Below, in pieces: positions 60,860 through 63,291 of a DNA stretch of 63,291 nt. The position numbers and the translations under genes are program-made. Each line of letters begins with the position of its first letter. The stretch's first letter is position 1. Below the pieces are notes generated by a model. That model saw only the letters and a program-made list of their open reading frames with translations. It did no database searches and had not been told where the DNA came from. This DNA comes from Bacteroidales bacterium (GTDB lineage: Bacteria > Bacteroidota > Bacteroidia > Bacteroidales > PXBB01): assembly GCA_028698995.1 (NCBI GenBank), contig JAQVVM010000026.1, positions 1 through 63,291 on the forward strand, written 5' to 3'.

Positions 60860-63004
60860 TTATTCAATGCTTTTTTCCTTGTCTTCTTTCTCTTTGTTTT
60901 TCTTTGCTCTTTCTTTGAGTTTTTCTTCTGCTATGGTTTTTTCACTCTCTTCCATTTCTGTTTTAAGATCAGACAAGATACTTAAGTCTCCAAGGGTGGT
61001 TTTCTCTAAACTATCCTTAACCTTTTTAACAGCTTTTTTCTCTTGATTCTCACTTACTTTTTTCTCTTGATTTTCTTTTTCCTTAGCTTCAGATACTATA
61101 TCCTGATGATATTTAGAGTGAGATACAATAATTTTTTTATTCTCTTTTGAAAATTCAATGACTTTAAAATCTAATGTATCATCAACACGTGCAGGTTTGC
61201 CGTCTTCTTTTATTATGTGACGTGATGGTGCAAATCCTTCTACTCCATAAGGTAATGTAACGATAACACCTTTGTCTCCTACACTTAAGATTGTACCTTG
61301 GTGTACTGAATCAACTGAAAAAACAGTTTCAAAAACATCCCATGGATTCTCTTCTAGTTGTTTATGTCCTAAACTCAATCTTCTGTTTTCTGCATCTATT
61401 TCGAGAACAATTACTTCAATATCTTCATCAATCTTGGTAAATTCAGCTGGATGCTTAATTTTTTTCGACCAAGATAAATCAGAAATATGAATTAAACCAT
61501 CTACGCCTTCTTCAAGCTCAACAAAAATTCCGAAATTGGTAAAATTACGCACCTTGGCATTATGACGAGAATTCAAAGGATACTTTTCAACAATTTTCTC
61601 CCATGGATCAGGGATAAGTTGCTTGATACCTAATGACATTTTACGTTCTTCCTTATCTAATGTTAAGATAATAGCTTCAATTTCATCACCAACTTTTAGA
61701 AAGTCCTGTGCTGTTCTAAGATGCTGCGACCATGACATTTCTGAAACGTGAATCAAACCTTCAACTCCAGGTGCAATTTCTATAAATGCGCCATAATCAG
61801 CTATAACCACAACTTTTCCTTTTACCTTGTCTCCGATTTTTAAATCAGCATTTAAAGAGTCCCATGGATGTGGTGTTAATTGTTTAAGACCTAATGCAAT
61901 ACGTTTTTTATTTTCATCAAAATCAAGAATTACAACATTAATCTTTTCATCTAATGTAACAATCTCATTCGGATCATTTATTCTACCCCAAGATAAATCT
62001 GTGATGTGAATAAGACCATCAACTCCGCCCAAATCTATAAACACACCGTAAGAAGTAATATTCTTAACTGTGCCTTCTAGAATCTGACCTTTTTCTAATT
62101 TTGCAATGATTTCTGTTTTTTGTTGTTCAAGTTCTGCCTCTATTAATGCCTTATGAGAAACTACAACATTCTTAAACTCATGATTAATTTTAACAACTTT
62201 AAAATCCATTGTTTGTCCAACATAAACATCATAATCACGAATAGGTTTTACATCAATTTGAGACCCAGGTAAGAAAGCTTCTATTCCAAAAACATCGACA
62301 ATCAAACCACCCTTAGTTCTGCATTTTACAAAACCCTGAATAATTTCGTTTTCCTCAAGAGACCTGTTTACTCGTTCCCAAGAACGCAATACTCTCGCTT
62401 TTTTATGAGATAACAAAAGTTGTCCTGTTGCATCTTCCTGAGTTTCAACATAAACCTCTATAATATCGCCTGGTTTTAAATCATGATTGTATCTTAATTC
62501 TGATGAAGGAATTACACCATCAGATTTTGATCCTATATTAACAACTATTTCTCTTGGATTTTTAGAAACAACAATACCATCTACAACTTGCTGTTCTCCA
62601 ATAGAGTTTAAAGTTTTTTCATAAACATCCTCCATAGCAAGTCTTTCACTCTCAGCATATTTATCTTCTTTTTTCCCAATTGAACCCCAATCAAATTCAT
62701 CTAATGGTTCAATGTCAGAATATTTAATTTTTCTATGTCCTGTTGGCTTCGTCTCTTTTTCTTCCGAAATTGGAATTATGGGGCTGGCTTCTTCTTTTTT
62801 TGAGACCTCTTCTTCCAATTTTTCTTCATTTGTTATTTTATCTGTTTCTTGTTCAGATGTAATTGCAGAAGATGTTTCTGTTGAAATTGGAATTTCTTCA
62901 TTTTTATCTTTTGTAATTTCAGCAACTGTTTCTTCGGCCTGAGTGTTTTCATTATCTATGTTTTCCTCTAGTCCGTCTTTTGTTTTATCAACTTCTTCGT
63001 TCAT
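60860..63004 (-). CDS. rpsA: 30S ribosomal protein S1
   Basis: The 714-residue protein has six S1 RNA-binding domains from about 135 to 640. The central copies show near-identical ends such as GVDGLIHITDLSW, GVEGLIHVSEMSW and GVDGLIHISDLSW. It binds mRNA and brings it to the ribosome, which matters in a lineage with few Shine-Dalgarno sites. An acidic N-terminal extension of about 110 residues rich in Glu, Thr and Ile and a charged Lys/Glu tail make it longer than E. coli S1 (557), as in other Bacteroidota. A consensus promoter lies at 63095-63126 and a terminator at 60805. Confidence 0.95.
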   Translation of the reverse strand: MNEEVDKTKDGLEENIDNENTQAEETVAEITKDKNEEIPISTETSSAITSEQETDKITNEEKLEEEVSKKEEASPIIPISEEKETKPTGHRKIKYSDIEPLDEFDWGSIGKKEDKYAESERLAMEDVYEKTLNSIGEQQVVDGIVVSKNPREIVVNIGSKSDGVIPSSELRYNHDLKPGDIIEVYVETQEDATGQLLLSHKKARVLRSWERVNRSLEENEIIQGFVKCRTKGGLIVDVFGIEAFLPGSQIDVKPIRDYDVYVGQTMDFKVVKINHEFKNVVVSHKALIEAELEQQKTEIIAKLEKGQILEGTVKNITSYGVFIDLGGVDGLIHITDLSWGRINDPNEIVTLDEKINVVILDFDENKKRIALGLKQLTPHPWDSLNADLKIGDKVKGKVVVIADYGAFIEIAPGVEGLIHVSEMSWSQHLRTAQDFLKVGDEIEAIILTLDKEERKMSLGIKQLIPDPWEKIVEKYPLNSRHNAKVRNFTNFGIFVELEEGVDGLIHISDLSWSKKIKHPAEFTKIDEDIEVIVLEIDAENRRLSLGHKQLEENPWDVFETVFSVDSVHQGTILSVGDKGVIVTLPYGVEGFAPSRHIIKEDGKPARVDDTLDFKVIEFSKENKKIIVSHSKYHQDIVSEAKEKENQEKKVSENQEKKAVKKVKDSLEKTTLGDLSILSDLKTEMEESEKTIAEEKLKERAKKNKEKEDKEKSIE

Positions 63005-63094
63005 TTAATAATTTTTCTGTGAAAGTGTTGTAATAATTTTACTAACATTTTCTGGTTAATACTAGGTTAATTAATAATTATATTTTTGGGTTTG

Positions 63095-63126
63095 CAAAAT
63101 TACTAATAATTCTTCAAACTAACAAA
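63095..63126 (-). promoter_or_regulatory. Bacteroidota-type promoter of rpsA
   Basis: On the minus strand TTTG (63126-63123), a 20-nt spacer and TAATTTTG (63102-63095) fit the consensus. The leader to the rpsA ATG would be about 85 nt. The remaining 63127-63291 shows no gene. Confidence 0.6.
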
Positions 63127-63291
63127 GGTTTTTTATATCTAAATTTAACAGAAAGTTTAATATGGGGGCTTTTTCTTTATTTGATGTGCTAAGATAAGAA
63201 TTGAGATAATCTGAAGTAGAAAAAATCTAAATTTCTTGAACCTCTGTTATTTCTTAAGAAAGTTTGAATGATGTTATTGTTTCCTTCAGCA

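Overview
The window reads as chromosomal DNA of an AT-rich member of the Bacteroidota. Four secreted proteins end in type A type IX secretion (T9SS) sorting domains. Other lineage markers are two DUF2723 membrane proteins, a TPR/PD40/OmpA protein of PorE-like layout, DUF6029, Omp28, an ExbB-ExbD-ExbD operon, and several promoters of the Bacteroidota type (TTTG, about 19 nt, TAnnTTTG). The species cannot be named. A 5'-truncated gene sits at the left edge, and rpsA closes the right side.

Layout. 1-5.2 kb: end of a DUF2723 gene, a NodB deacetylase, a metallophosphoesterase, and a large Cache-PAS-PAS-CBS-DUF294 signalling protein. 5.2-8.3 kb: an FNR-like regulator with a cysteine cluster, divergent from a two-subunit sodium:solute symporter, with a perfect FNR-type palindrome between them. 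8.3-9.6 kb: rarA. 10-15.2 kb: an accessory island with a T9SS beta-propeller gene, a GC-rich cassette-like hairpin and a three-gene ABC-3C-type conflict system (SMC-like ATPase, small middle component, nuclease-like effector). 15.2-19.8 kb: TPR protein, PorE-like OmpA protein and an MFS transporter. 19.8-23.8 kb: a leftward operon Omp28, TlpA, DUF6029. 24-32.2 kb: trxA, DUF58, a 7TM/PAS histidine kinase, and an O-acetylation set (MBOAT, DHHW, SGNH-LysM). 32.3-41.8 kb: ferritin, a full DUF2723 protein, a DUF4173-like membrane protein, CcmF-like haem lyase and a T9SS surface protein. 42.3-48 kb: DoxX-ppa-pirin leftward, then pabB, tilS and a methylthioadenosine phosphorylase. 48-49 kb: a repeat island. 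49-54.8 kb: glycosyltransferase 9, tatD, ansA, a lipoprotein, tRNA-Ser(GGA) and the ExbB/ExbD operon. 54.8-63 kb: CPBP protease, dusB, purB-GT2-SUMF1, a T9SS protein and rpsA.

Most genes are housekeeping or envelope genes. The sections most worth attention are four. First, the FNR-like/symporter/Cache-DUF294 cluster looks like one sensing and uptake unit. Second, the ABC-3C island is a predicted defence system. Third, the MBOAT-DHHW-SGNH/LysM cluster probably adds or removes acetyl groups on a cell-surface glycan. Fourth, the 47.9-49.05 kb repeat island is flanked by an 85-bp duplication that carries copies of the ends of both neighbouring genes. It contains a 548-bp element with 15-bp terminal inverted repeats.

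Gene-free stretches longer than 300 bp are at 9584-10004, 11244-11598, 14521-15245, 37647-38145, 41776-42325 and 47977-49001. Nearly all of them hold repeats or palindromes, described individually below. Functions are assigned from sequence motifs alone; no database search was run.
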